Below, piece by piece: positions 53,625 to 64,000 of a DNA stretch of 64,000 bases. The notes below the pieces were generated by a model. It ran no database searches. It was not told the DNA's origin and saw only the letters and a list, made by a program, of their open reading frames with translations. The DNA is from Phymorhynchus buccinoides. Its lineage: Eukaryota > Mollusca > Gastropoda > Neogastropoda > Raphitomidae. Both the position numbers and the translations under genes were made by a program. How positions within the stretch are numbered: the stretch's first letter is position 1; every line of letters starts with the position of its first letter. Where the stretch lies: NCBI GenBank assembly GCA_017654935.2, contig CM065700.1, positions 46,483,548-46,547,547 of the forward strand, given 5' to 3'.

Positions 53625-53965
53625 TGTAATCTCTCACAATGTTTGAAAAGTGTATACAGTGGATTCCAGCTAACTGGAAAACGGATAGCTCAAAAACTGG
53701 ATAACTCGCAGTAATTTTCTGCTCCCAGTTTCTACTTGTTCGGCTAAAAGACTCCAGGGATCATCCCAACAATGAAAGAACTTAAAAGTGAAAGCAGTTA
53801 GTAACACTGGTATTAGTTACGGATGAGAACATTATGTGTGACCGTTTTTTTATTACCCCGCCATGTGGGCAGCCACACTCCGTATTAGGGGGATGGTCCC
53901 AGTTCAATAATCTTTATGTTGAAAGGTCTGTGTATGATAATTTTGTTGCAGAAAAGAAATCCATC
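53625..53965. mobile_element. pogo/mariner-like MITE, right end lost
   Basis: From 53654, tacagtggattccagctaac + tggaaaacggatagctcaaa; from 53750 a dispersed repeat block (gactccagggatcatcccaa ... accccgccatgtgggcagcc). It is a direct repeat of 54585-54900, but the CACTGTA right end is absent here. Confidence 0.65.
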
Positions 53966-54074
53966 GTTATGATGCTCAAAGGCCTTTGGGTAAAGTTAGA
54001 ATTGAAATGACGCTGAATTTGTAATGTGTAATTTTTGCTCTCTTTTTTTTACATTAAAAATGTGTAGTGTTAGC

Positions 54075-54385
54075 TCCCCCCCGTGAGGATACCGGGGGGG
54101 GGTCTTTCGTAAAAATAGTTCCCCCACCTTCTGGAAGTTCTGTGCTTGTAACTTCGAATCTGCCACTCTCTTTGACTCTGCCTTTTCCCTTTGCTTTCTC
54201 TCATCTACTATCTTTCTGACTTATTAACCCATTCTCCTGCCTTTTTTCAAAAAAAAATCTTCCAAATAATTTTTCTCCATTGAGCTCCTCCGAAATCAGA
54301 ATGTGTTGGCTGTACGCAGTGGGGAGACCAGTGAAAACTGAAAACCGAACACATTTACATGGCCTGGGAATGCAGAAGAAGAAGT
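54075..54385. mobile_element. SINE-like dispersed repeat, full-length copy (reverse)
   Basis: cccccgtgaggataccgggg ... ccaccttctggaagttctgt ... ccactctctttgactctgcc ... gctcctccgaaatcagaatg ... ggcctgggaatgcagaagaag. The best-preserved reverse copy. It lies between the two direct-repeat MITE copies. Confidence 0.85.
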
Positions 54386-54611
54386 AATGTTAGCAATTTT
54401 ACCAATATAGTTTACAACAAAAAAATGAAACGGTATAGTTTAGTTTGAATTTACTTGATTTTGTAAATAAATTAGGTTGTTTTAATTCTGTTGCGTTTTT
54501 AATACAATGTGTGCAGAAGTCGTTGGTTTTATTTGGTGCATTGACAGTAAGTTACTTGGAATGCTTTCATTTCTATTCTTTCAGAAATGTAATCTCTCAC
54601 AATGTTTGAAA

Positions 54612-54966
54612 AGTGTATACAGTGGATTCCTGCTAACTGGAAAACGGATAGCTCAAAAACTGGATAACTCGCAATAATTTTCTGCTCCCAGTTTCTTCTT
54701 CGGCTAAAAGACTCCAGGGATCATCCCAACAATGAAAGCGCTTAAAGTGAACACTATGGTACAAGCACATCAGCTACGGATGAGAACATTACGTGTGTGA
54801 CCGTTTTTTTATTACCCCGCCATGTGGGCATCCACACTCCGTCTTCGTGGGATGGTCCTAGTTAATAATCTTTATGTTAAAAGGTCTGTTTAACTCGAAA
54901 TATTGGCTGTCTCAAAATAACATTTCAGTCCCGTCAGTTTTGACTTGATAAGCGATTTTCACTGTA
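54612..54966. mobile_element. pogo/mariner-like MITE with both ends
   Basis: Left TACAGTGGATTCCTGCTAAC, right reversed TACAGTGAAAATCGCTTATC. The internal block shared with 21225 and 24090 (atgagaacattacgtgtgtg) shows composite origin. Confidence 0.75.
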
Positions 54967-55069
54967 TCATTGATTCACTCATTGTGACCTTTTTTGTTTC
55001 TTCATTAAACTTAATCCAAAATTGATGTACTTGTTTGTGTGTGCACGAGCCTGCGAGTATGCGTGTGTC

Positions 55070-55534
55070 TTAACCCTTTCACCGCCAAAGTCGCATTTTA
55101 GCACCACAGTGATTTAACACCTATGTCACTAAAACAGACCTGTTTACTCTTTTCGAGTAGTATTCTACTCAATTTGGACCTCGACTACTCTTCAAAACTG
55201 AAAATAATGCTCTTTAATTCTTGATTACTTCTCATTTTCAGTGAACATAATTTGATGGTTTAATGAATAAAACTACACATTTTGCACCCAAGCTACTCAT
55301 TTGAGCTATCGAGACTACTCGAGACTTGTGTAGGGGGTAACCAGGTCTGCTAAAAGGCATCAAATTGGGGTCTTATCCAAAAACCCTATTGTCTTAGTTT
55401 TGGGAAGTAAGAATAGACCTTATTTTAGATATGTCACAGAAGAATCCCCAATACTGCAGATGGATGTTATTCTCCACCCAGGTAAATGTAATGGAAAAGT
55501 TTGGCTGAAATATGGCTGGCGGTGAAAGTGTTAA
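55070..55534. mobile_element. TTAA-type MITE (CCCTTTCACCGCCA family) with nested insertion
   Basis: TTAACCCTTTCACCGCCA at 55070 and GGCTGGCGGTGAAAGTGTTAA ending 55534. The family body is interrupted at 55135-55349 by a 215-bp element. Confidence 0.88.
55135..55349. mobile_element. 215-bp MITE with 6-bp target duplication CTAAAA
   Basis: TIRs CAGACCTGTTTACTC and, reversed, CAGACCTGGTTACCC, with CTCGAGTAG-type subterminal repeats. CTAAAA at 55129-55134 is repeated at 55350-55355. The uninterrupted sequence (gtcactaaaaggcatcaaa) is present in the related MITE at 35355-35375 in reverse complement. Confidence 0.8.
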
Positions 55535-57479
55535 TGAATTCATTCAGCACTGGCCGATTGCTTCCTTTCACAACCGTTCAACACGAGAGTATGCGATCGT
55601 GTTTAAACATTCACACGGCACAACGCTGCAAACTAAACTGGTATGAAAGTGTTCTTTTACGGTCCTTAACTTGGTCACTTCTAAAACTTGCTTCAGTCCC
55701 TTAGACCACAAGTTTGCCTCTGACTTTGCATTTGTTGTGGGGAAACCAATCAGTGTAGTTTTTTTCTAAATAGTCTATATATTTAACAAGCGCGAAATCG
55801 CAATAGTTTGTGGCACGCGGTCTATTTTTACCACTCCAATCATGAGTTACCTCCCCTGGCTTTTCAATAATTTTAATCTGTAAACCAGAATGTTATCTCT
55901 GCACCATTTCACTTTTTATATCTTTTGGAAAACATTTAAAACTATGTATCCTACTTATACTCATCGAAAGAAGCACCGCATACTCGTCGTGTCTGTTGTA
56001 GTGTCTGTATTACATATGTTTATTATTTTGTACGCTTTTAAAATACATCATTTTAAAGAGCGGCCAGAAGTGTAGCCTCGATTTGAAGTGCGACAATTTT
56101 GTCAAAATGTGCGACAATTTTGGGCCGACAGACCGACTGAGTGAGTTATAGGTTTGTGGCTTGAGCCACAAACAAAAAAAGTCTGATCTACCACTTCCTA
56201 TGTCTAAGCCTGAAGCAAAAACCTGTAATCTTTAATTTCTCCTTTTATGTACGTTTTGTGCATGGCTTGAGTGATTTGTGATTTTTTAAAATTATTCAAA
56301 ATCGTTGCGATGCGAATGAGTTAAGGACCGTAAAAGAACACTTTCATACCAGTTTAGTTTGCAGCTAATGTGCACTCAGATTTACTTCCCTTGTAGCAAA
56401 TGCATCAAATTGACAGCTATCTATTAATTCCAGACATATATGGCTGGAATGAGATTTCAACCAACAAAGTTACTTCTAGTCTATTTTAAGGGCAGCAATA
56501 AATGAAAACGAGTCGCTGTCTTGTTTGTGTTCTTTGTTATGCTGTTTTACAAAGCGTAATTAATCGGCCAGTAATTTCAACAGACATTAGCTTTTATTAT
56601 AAATAATGCCACAAAATGTCAGCATTGTTTTACAAATATTTGTTATGTCATGAATGCAAATTCGCCTTGTGTTGAAAGGTGCAAAAGGCTTGTATGTTTT
56701 CGCATACTCGTATCGAGACAGTTAAGGGAATACTATAGAACTGAATTGACACCCCCAGGGGGTCTTTTGTATAAATAGTTCCCCCACCTTCTGGAAGTTC
56801 TGTGCTTGTAGCTTCATCTAATCTGTCTCTTTGACTCTGCCTTTTCCCTTTGCTTGCTGTCATCTACTATATCTCCAGCTGAAATCAAGCACACTGTGCC
56901 TAATTATTTCTTACTTAGGACATGTACACACATGCAGAGATTCTGTGCGCAAATTCACAAATAAGTTTTTTAAAAAAGATTTGCGCATGTGTCCGAATTT
57001 CCCCTAATCCGTAAATGTTACCCTTCTTTCTTCCACTTATTTATGGATTGCGCATGGGATTTCCGCACGGAATCTCCACTTATGTGTGTACACGGCCTTA
57101 GGCGCATAACGGCAGCATGACGCATCTGTGCTCATAATTGACAGGAAAGTTGACATCACAGAAATACAAGTACCATGAGATAGACCATTATTATAATACT
57201 TACGTTGCTAATGTTAATTATTTTTCACCTGTCCAAAACCGTTAGGCAAAGCATAACGTCCACCAAGGTGAACGCTGATCCCCAGCTGAGAGAATCTCAG
57301 TCCGATACTTTTTACATATGATTTTGCATGCAATGCTGGAGGAAAGACGTTGAAACAAAGGTATTGCACGTTGGTAAATTGCTTTTAAGACCTTGTTCTA
57401 TTAAACTGATTCAACGATTTTCACTTTAGCAGACAGATAATAGAAGAGAGTGATCGTTATAATCGTCAAGGGATCGTGG
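55535..57479. other. AT-rich intergenic; partial repeats
   Basis: 55630-55665 and 56320-56365 form an inverted pair (taaactggtatgaaagtgtt ... ttacggtccttaac), enclosing about 700 bp with short frames that I cannot identify; possibly an element with long inverted ends. A partial SINE-like copy lies at 56750-56880. Confidence 0.45.
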
Positions 57480-59060
57480 TAGGCAGTGTGAAGTCTATTC
57501 TGCGGGTGTTTTCCCCGAACAGTTCAAAGATGCTATTGTCACCCCTATTCTTAAGAAACCTGGACTTGATTGCAACAATCTAAAAAACTATCGGCCTGTG
57601 TCAAATCTTCCTTTCATAGCCAAGATTTTAGAGAAAGTCGTCTTGGCACAGCTGAAGAGACACTTAATGCATAACAACCTGTTTGAGGAGCATCAGTCAG
57701 CCTACAGGAAAAATCACAGTGTTGAGACTGCTGTGCTGAGTGTCATGAATGGCCTTCTTTTGAAGACGGATCAGAGGCTTGTTTCTCTGACAGCATTTTT
57801 GGACCTCAGCGCAGCGTTCAATACACTTGATCATTCCATCCTTCTGACCCGTTTAGAAGTGACCTTTGGGATACGTGGCGTTGTCCTCGACTGGTTTAAA
57901 TCCTACATATCTGACCGCCACTTCTCTGTTGTTGTAGACGGAGTTTCATCAGCTCGTTCACCCCTCCCGTACGGAGTGCCACAGGGCTCAGTGTTGGGCC
58001 CTGTTCTTTTCACGCTCTATTCACACCCGTTGTCTGACGTGTTCGCTGCACATTCCTGTGATTTTCACAAATACGCTGACGACACTGAGTTGTCACAAAG
58101 TAGTCCCCCTGAGAGTTTCCCTTCCATTCTGTATGGCATCGAGATGTGCATCACTGATGTATTAGGATGGATGAACAGTAACAAGCTTAAGCTCAACACA
58201 GACAAGACAGAGGTTCTGCCTGTTGGTTCTGCTGGTCGCCTTGCATTAATTAACAGTGAGTCAGCAGACATTGGAGCCAATACTGTTCAGTTCAAACCAT
58301 CTGTCAAGTACCTCGGGGTAACGATTGACCAGACTCTGTCCATGCATGACCATATCAGCAGCATTTGTCGCTCTTGTTTCTTTGAGTTCAGACGTATTGC
58401 ATCCATTCTGACTTTTCTTTCAGCTAACGCATGCAAGCGCCTTGTCGCAGCTTTTATTTCTTCACGTTTAGATTTCTGCAATTCCATTCTCTTTGGCCTT
58501 CCTACAAAAGAAATTACTCGCCTTCAGCGAGTTCAAAACAGTGCAGCCCGCCTCATACTGCGTAAGCGCAAGCGTGATCACGTCACGCCACTTCTGATGG
58601 AGCTCCATTGGCTCCCTGTGCAGTTCCGCCTTCAGTATAAGCTGGCTGTTCTATCCTTCCGTCACTTTGAACAGACCCTTCCGCCTTACCTCTCCAGAGC
58701 TCTTCACACCTACACTCCTTCTCGCTCGCTCAGGTCCTCAAACACAAAACTTCTAAAATCATTTGGTGACCGCAGTTTCAGTTTCAGTGCCCCTGCTGTT
58801 TGGAATTCCCTCCCAGTCGATCTCCGCCATGAACCAACTATCTCTACTTTCAAAGCTAAACCCAAGACACACTACTTTCAAAGCTTATTCGGTTTGTAAA
58901 TGTTTCCTTCTTGATCTTGTACCTGGGTGAATGAATGGGTGATAATGTTTTGTGTGACTGCGGGTGTATCAGTGAATGGAAGCGCCTTGAGTGTAATATA
59001 ATTATAGAAAGGCGCTATAGAAATACTATCAATTATTATCTATTATTACGTCAATGAACT
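57480..59060 (+). mobile_element. L2/CR1-like non-LTR retrotransposon, 5'-truncated, long intact RT frame
   Basis: One open frame runs from about 57484 (VFPEQFKDAIVTPILKK, NYRPVSN) to the stop at 58899, over 460 codons. RT motifs in order: FLDLSAAFNTLDH (motif A Asp), GVPQGSVLGPVLF (motif B), YADD catalytic box at 58072-58083, then KYLGVTID and the C-terminal LQRVQNSAARLI, LHWLPV, WNSLP. The 3' UTR ends ggaagcgccttgagtg ... aaaggcgctatagaaata with an (ATT)-type tail. The endonuclease domain is missing, so it is not autonomous here. Confidence 0.92.
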
Positions 59061-59589
59061 AATAATTAACTTGTATGAAACAATGACTGATAGACAGACA
59101 GCCCACACAGAGGGAAAGAGATACCTGGGAAGGAGTGGGGAGATGTGGGTATAGGCCTAACTATAACAACTTTTATTGGGAAGTGATTGACTAATTTTGT
59201 TTCCATGAATGTTCTTTCTATGCGTGTGCATGTTTGTCTCCGTATGTGTGTACGCATGCATGCAAAAAAGCATGCAAAAGTGCACACACACACACATACA
59301 TTAATGTTTTGAGTGTGCGCGCGTGTGAGTATGTGTGTTCGTGCGTGCGTGTCTAAAGCATTTCTCGAGACAAAAGAATAGTCAGGCTAGAAATGATAGT
59401 ATTTGAACAAAATAATTATCGCTTTTATTAATACTTGAGCAGAACTAGGTTTACATAGGCCTATTTGTAAGCATTAATATAGGCCTAATGATTGACTGTT
59501 TAAACTGTTTACTTTTTGGGTTTGAGCTGCCATTTTGCACATACACACACGCGTGCTTGCGCGCGCGTGTTTGTGTGTATGAGTGCATG

Positions 59590-60540
59590 GGTGTGTGGCT
59601 ATATTGCATGGCTATATTGATTTTCAAAATTGGATGGTTCAAAATAAACTTCAATTAAATGGTGAAAAAACCGAAGCAATGCTTGTAGGAACAAAAAACA
59701 AACTAGCCTCTGTTTCCATAGAGTCAATCCAACTGGGTAACAATATCATTCCCCTCTCAGACTCTGTCAAAAACTTAGGTGTCACTTTGGACAATACCCT
59801 TTCCATGCAGAGTTTCCTGACTCAGACCTGTCAGTCCTGCTACTATCAAATTCGTCGCATCCGCTCTATTCGTAAATATCTCTCAGATGAAGCCACAGCA
59901 AAACTTGTTACTTCCCTCATCCTATCTCGTCTTGACTACTGTAATGCTCTCCTTTCTGGCCTATCAGTCTCTTCTCTATCTTGTCTCCAGCGTATTCAAA
60001 ACACAGCTGCTCATCTTGTCCTTAGGAAGAAAAGGTTTCATCACGTTAGCCCCGATCTTCTCCGTTTTTTGCACTGGCTTCCTGTCACAGACAGAATTGA
60101 GTATAAATTAAACACCCTTTGCTATAAATCTATCCACAATACGCCAGCTCGCACTTTACGTTCAGCTTCTGACCCGCTTTCTCTCCAGATCCCTAGGTAT
60201 AAGCTTTCAACTGTTGGTCGGCGCTCTTTTGTTGTCTCAGGACCGACATCTTGGAACAAACTTCCTCTTTCCCTCCGTCAGCGATCGACCCTCTCAGCCT
60301 TCAAATCTAACCTCAAAACCCACCTGTTCCCCCGTAATTGAGGCTACACTCTCTTTCTCTTCTCTCTCTTGCCTTTAGGTCTGTTTCTGCTGTATACCAT
60401 TTATGTCAAACGTGTGTGCTCGCTTTGTATTGCATTTTTGTTTGAATGCGTTATGAATGCTAACGTGTGTGTGCGCTTTGATTTGATTTCTATCAAGATT
60501 CAGCGCCGTATAAATACCGTATGTTGTTGTTGTTGTTGTT
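59590..60540 (+). mobile_element. L2-like non-LTR retrotransposon, 3' fragment
   Basis: Frame 59610-60341 encodes the C-terminal RT region: NGEKTEAMLVGTKNK, VKNLGVTLDNTLSM, SRLDYCNALLSGL, LQRIQNTAAHLVL, LHWLPVTDRIEYK and WNKLPLSLRQ. The catalytic palm is absent. The 3' end cagcgccgtataaataccgt is followed by (TTG)n at 60522-60541. It is a different family from the 57480 copy. Confidence 0.9.
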
Positions 60541-60852
60541 GTGTGGGTGTGTATGCGTGTGCGCGCGCGTGTGTGTCTGTGTGTGTGCGTGTGCGTATTT
60601 GCATATATTGATAGAGAGAAAGAGGGGGTGGGGGGTAAGGACAATATATATAGAGAGTATGAGGATAGGCATTTAGGGGGATTTCTTAGCCACACGTACC
60701 CATTTGGACTTTCTGGGAGAGCTCTTCCTTGTGTTTAAATGACTGCAGGCCCTAAATGGATCTCCAGCAACCCAGCCGGTACAAAATATCGGTACGTCGA
60801 AAAAATACTGGTATAATACCGGTACACATACCCAACACAAATTATAATACTG

Positions 60853-60900
60853 TCTGAATCACTTTTAGTGGAAGGACGTTAAACTGAAGGACAAGAACAA
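60853..60900 (+). mobile_element. 3' tail of an RNase H-type retrotransposon
   Basis: ctgaatcacttttagtggaa + ggacgttaaactgaaggaca, then caacacgcac: the same tail type as at 131, 26090 and (minus) 47258. Confidence 0.55.
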
Positions 60901-60959
60901 CACGCACATGCAAACACACGCACAGTCACGCACGCACTCACACACATACGCGCGCGCAC

Positions 60960-61127
<168 letters not shown>

Positions 61128-61671
61128 TGTCTACCGGTCTCTTTAACAAGCTCGCGCACAGCACTCTCATTGCCACCGGCACCACCCATCATGAGACAGA
61201 GAATGTGTAGGCCTGTCCCATGTACACACAGGTCTACACATACTCTGTCTCTATCGGTCTGTCTGGCCCTGGCACACACACACACACACACACACACACT
61301 TACACAAACACATGCGCGTGCACGCACACACATCCACGCGCGCGTTATAAGCATGTTCAGTATAATGCCCATGCGAAGAGAAAAATTGCAGATAGATCTA
61401 TTATACCTAGATCTACTATATATAATATAAGCGTAAATAATCACAAGCTACGAGATCTAGATCTGGGTCTGACTTCATCTGTGAAACAATAAATTGATCA
61501 CTGATCACGTGACCACAAGAAACTTATATTTCTGGATAACATGAAAGTTATCATTAATAAGAAATATAGCATCCCGGCTCTTAAGCCTTTCCCTTATTCA
61601 AATAATACAAAGAAGATGTGCTCTGGGCTTCAACATTAAATAACCAAGTAGATTTTCAGCACATACCCCTT

Positions 61672-61925
61672 GTCGCATGAAAATAGGTAGCTCTGTCGCA
61701 TGAAAATAGGTAGCTCGTAAAAATAAGTAGCTCGCTATTATGAGAGTCTGTATTTGCGACAACCACAAATTTCACTTTTTCTGTACTTTAACCATTTAAC
61801 TAACACTAACCCTATCCCTAACCCTAGAAAAAAGTGAAATTTGTGGTTCATGCTCAATGTCGCAAATACACATTGTCATAGGTAGCGAGCTACTTATTTT
61901 TACGAGCTACCTATTTTCATGCGAC
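61672..61925. mobile_element. foldback element with telomere-like centre
   Basis: The ends tgtcgcatgaaaataggtag ... taagtagctcgctat and the reverse complement ataggtagcgagctacttat ... gcgac pair; inner arms tttgcgacaaccacaaattt and aaatttgtggttcatg pair again. The centre is aaccctatccctaaccctag. The left arm carries an extra partial duplication. Non-coding. Confidence 0.85.
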
Positions 61926-62766
61926 ACCCCTGCCACGACATCGTCACCAAAGGTTTTAGCTAGCTGGCCAGACTGAGCATAATAAAGTAGTGTTTTTTTC
62001 CAATGAACATTTACTTTCCATGCACAAAATATTGCATTAAGCTAACAAGCAGACACCACTTTATCCACAGAGCTGTTTAACTTGACTGTCGATGCTCTAA
62101 GGGCAGTTATCCAGTTCGTTTTGTAAAACGACTGCCTTTGTTTACTTGACTCAACTCGCCATGACGTCGTGCTGCGTCATTCTGCTAGAACGTCGAAAAA
62201 CCCTACATGCTTGGTCTCTTTGACAGAAACTCTAAATTGGTCACTATTGATCTAGGCATTTATTTTAACTGAACTTTGCAGAAAAGATATTGATCTTTCG
62301 AATGAATATGGAATGCACGTGTTTGGTGAGAATACCTGGACAAACCTCCATTTAAAAGACTTTATTTAAAGCTTTCTCTTGGAATTTAGCGAATCAGAGT
62401 TAGCGCAAATCACTAGATCTACAATAAGCCTTCCCTAACGCCTGCATGCAGTTATTTTTAACCCCCAAACTCCGACCTATTTAGAGTTTAGTTTTCCTGC
62501 ACACACTGTTGTAAGTGTTGTCTAAAGAACTTCTTCCGACGTCAGTGGGTATGTTAATTCAACAGTTCGTTTTCAACATTTATTATTAGTACTGGTACAA
62601 AATAACAACACAGGAAAAGAGACAAAGGATAAAATGTTTCTTCTGTTAAATTTTTATTTCCACCAGTGTAATATGCACCAATATATCATCAGTTACAAAT
62701 CGGTCAAATTAGATCTAGTTTTACTAAGCGGACAGCGTAATGACGCCAGTTTTGAGTTAATTATGG
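61926..62766. other. unassigned intergenic sequence
   Basis: No gene or repeat recognised. Confidence 0.4.
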
Positions 62767-64000
62767 CTATAACTTATAGCCATTTATAAAAAAGGAACAA
62801 GAACAGATCCGGGAAATTACAGACCTGTGAGACTTGTCACATGTATAACAGGTACAATTTTAGAACAGTTTGTTCGGGACGCAATTGTTAAACACATGAC
62901 TGATTTTGATCTGTATACAGACTGCCAACATGGATTCAGGGCAGGGCGTTCTTGTATGACCCAGCTATTAGATGTGATGGATGATTTTACTAAACTGTTG
63001 GAAGACAAGGAGGCTTTCGATATTGTATACTTAGATTTTAGGAAGGCCTTTGATTCTGTGCCGCAAGAAAGACTTCTCCTAAAAATACAGGTATATGGCA
63101 TAACTGGGAACATACTAAGGTGGGTAAGACATTTCCTAAAAGGCAGATCACAAAAGGTGCGGGTTGGGGCAAAACTATCATCTAATATTGACGTTTTAAG
63201 TGGCATTCCCCAGGGTAGTATCCTGGGGCCAATACTTTTACAATTTTTATCAATGATCTCCCGGAGGAAATACAAAGTGTCTGTAAGATATTCGCAGACG
63301 ATACCAAACTTTACAACTGTTCTAAATATTCAGACATAATACAAAATGACATAGATAAACTTATGGAATGGTCAGAAAAGTGGAATCTCTATTTTAATGC
63401 AGGAAAGTGCAAAGTCATGCATGTGGGCTATGACAATCAAAATGAAACTTATGAAATTTCCCACGGTTCAGCTAAACATGTTTTGGAAACCTGTTCAGAT
63501 GAAAAAGACTTAGGAGTCATATTTGATTTTAAACTCAAATTTGATAAACACATTACAACAGCAGTAAGCAAGGCCAATAGAATATTGGGTTTAATTAGAA
63601 GAAGTTTTATGGAATTAAATACAGAAGTTTTTTTGAACCTATATAAAAGTTTAGTAAGACCTCATTGATAAACACATTACAACAGCAGTAAGCAAGACCA
63701 ATAGAATATTGGGTTTAATTAGAAGAAGTTTTATGGAATTAAATACAGAAGTTTTTTTGAACCTATATAAAAGTTTAGTAAGACCTCATCTTGAGTATGG
63801 AAATCTAATTTGGAACCCTTTTCTTAAAAGACAATCTACACAAATTGAAAGGGTACAAAGGCGAGCAACCAAATTAATAAAATCAATACAAAATTTGGAA
63901 TACGGGGACAGACTTCATAAGTTAAGTTTACCATCCTTAAAATTTAGAAGAGTAAGGGGAGATTTGATAAATGTATATAAAATTTTGAATAACCCTGACA
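62767..64000 (+). mobile_element. CR1-like non-LTR retrotransposon, broken copy running off the window
   Basis: 62827-63235 carries RT fingers/palm (HGFRAGRSCMTQLLDVMDD, YLDFRKAFDSVP, GIPQGSILGPI). After a frameshift near 63240 a FADD box appears (about 63290-63301). From 63363 the C-terminal region reads EKWNLYFNAGKCKVMHVGY and EKDLGVIFDFKLKFDKHI. A stop at 63666-63668 results from a direct duplication of about 120 bp, after which the frame resumes (RPHLEYGNLIWNPF). Same family as 5960-7250, opposite strand. Dead copy. Confidence 0.88.

Overview
The window looks like a piece of a repeat-rich animal genome, most likely a gastropod mollusc. Caenogastropod is my guess, from dispersed repeats that resemble ones I associate with that group; this is not tested. 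Supporting signs are long GT-AG introns, CR1/L2-like and RNase H-bearing non-LTR retrotransposons, many small DNA-transposon derivatives (MITEs), tRNA-derived SINEs and long dinucleotide tracts. A run of exactly 500 N (9927-10426) marks a scaffold gap.

The one clear host gene is a Piwi-clade Argonaute on the + strand. I resolve 18 coding exons from 12392 to the stop at 50526. All 17 junctions are GT-AG and phase-compatible, and the exons sum to 2919 nt (972 codons plus stop). The product has a Gly/Ser- then Gln/Pro-rich N-terminal region, N domain, PAZ, MID and PIWI domains, and a complete D-E-D-H catalytic set. The initiator exon is not identified; it may lie upstream or in the N gap.

The most unusual structure is how minisatellites are placed in this gene. 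About ten splice sites (exon 6, 13, 14, 15, 16 and 18 acceptors; exon 7, 10, 16 and 17 donors) lie inside, or form the last unit of, a tandem array. In most of these the unit carries the splice site together with the neighbouring exon edge, so the gene is full of decoy splice sites. Most decoys lead quickly to stop codons. The exon 14 array is the exception: eight exact 87-bp units, in frame, without stops, each encoding the strand that carries the first catalytic Asp.

Layout: 1-3780 is a retrotransposon tail, CA repeats and a large hairpin/TAG array. 4140-4640 is a cluster of palindromes. 5130-7250 holds two CR1-like fragments. 7250-12391 holds microsatellites, SINE-like copies, the gap and a TTAA-flanked element. 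12392-52330 is the piwi gene with transposon-filled introns and a minisatellite in its 3' UTR. 52330-64000 is transposon-dominated: pogo-like and TTAA MITEs, two L2-like retrotransposons, microsatellites, a foldback element and a broken CR1-like copy running off the end.

Several TTAA-flanked (piggyBac-type) families share a layout of terminal repeat followed by a family-specific palindrome. Two insertions can be checked against empty sites in related repeats inside this same window.
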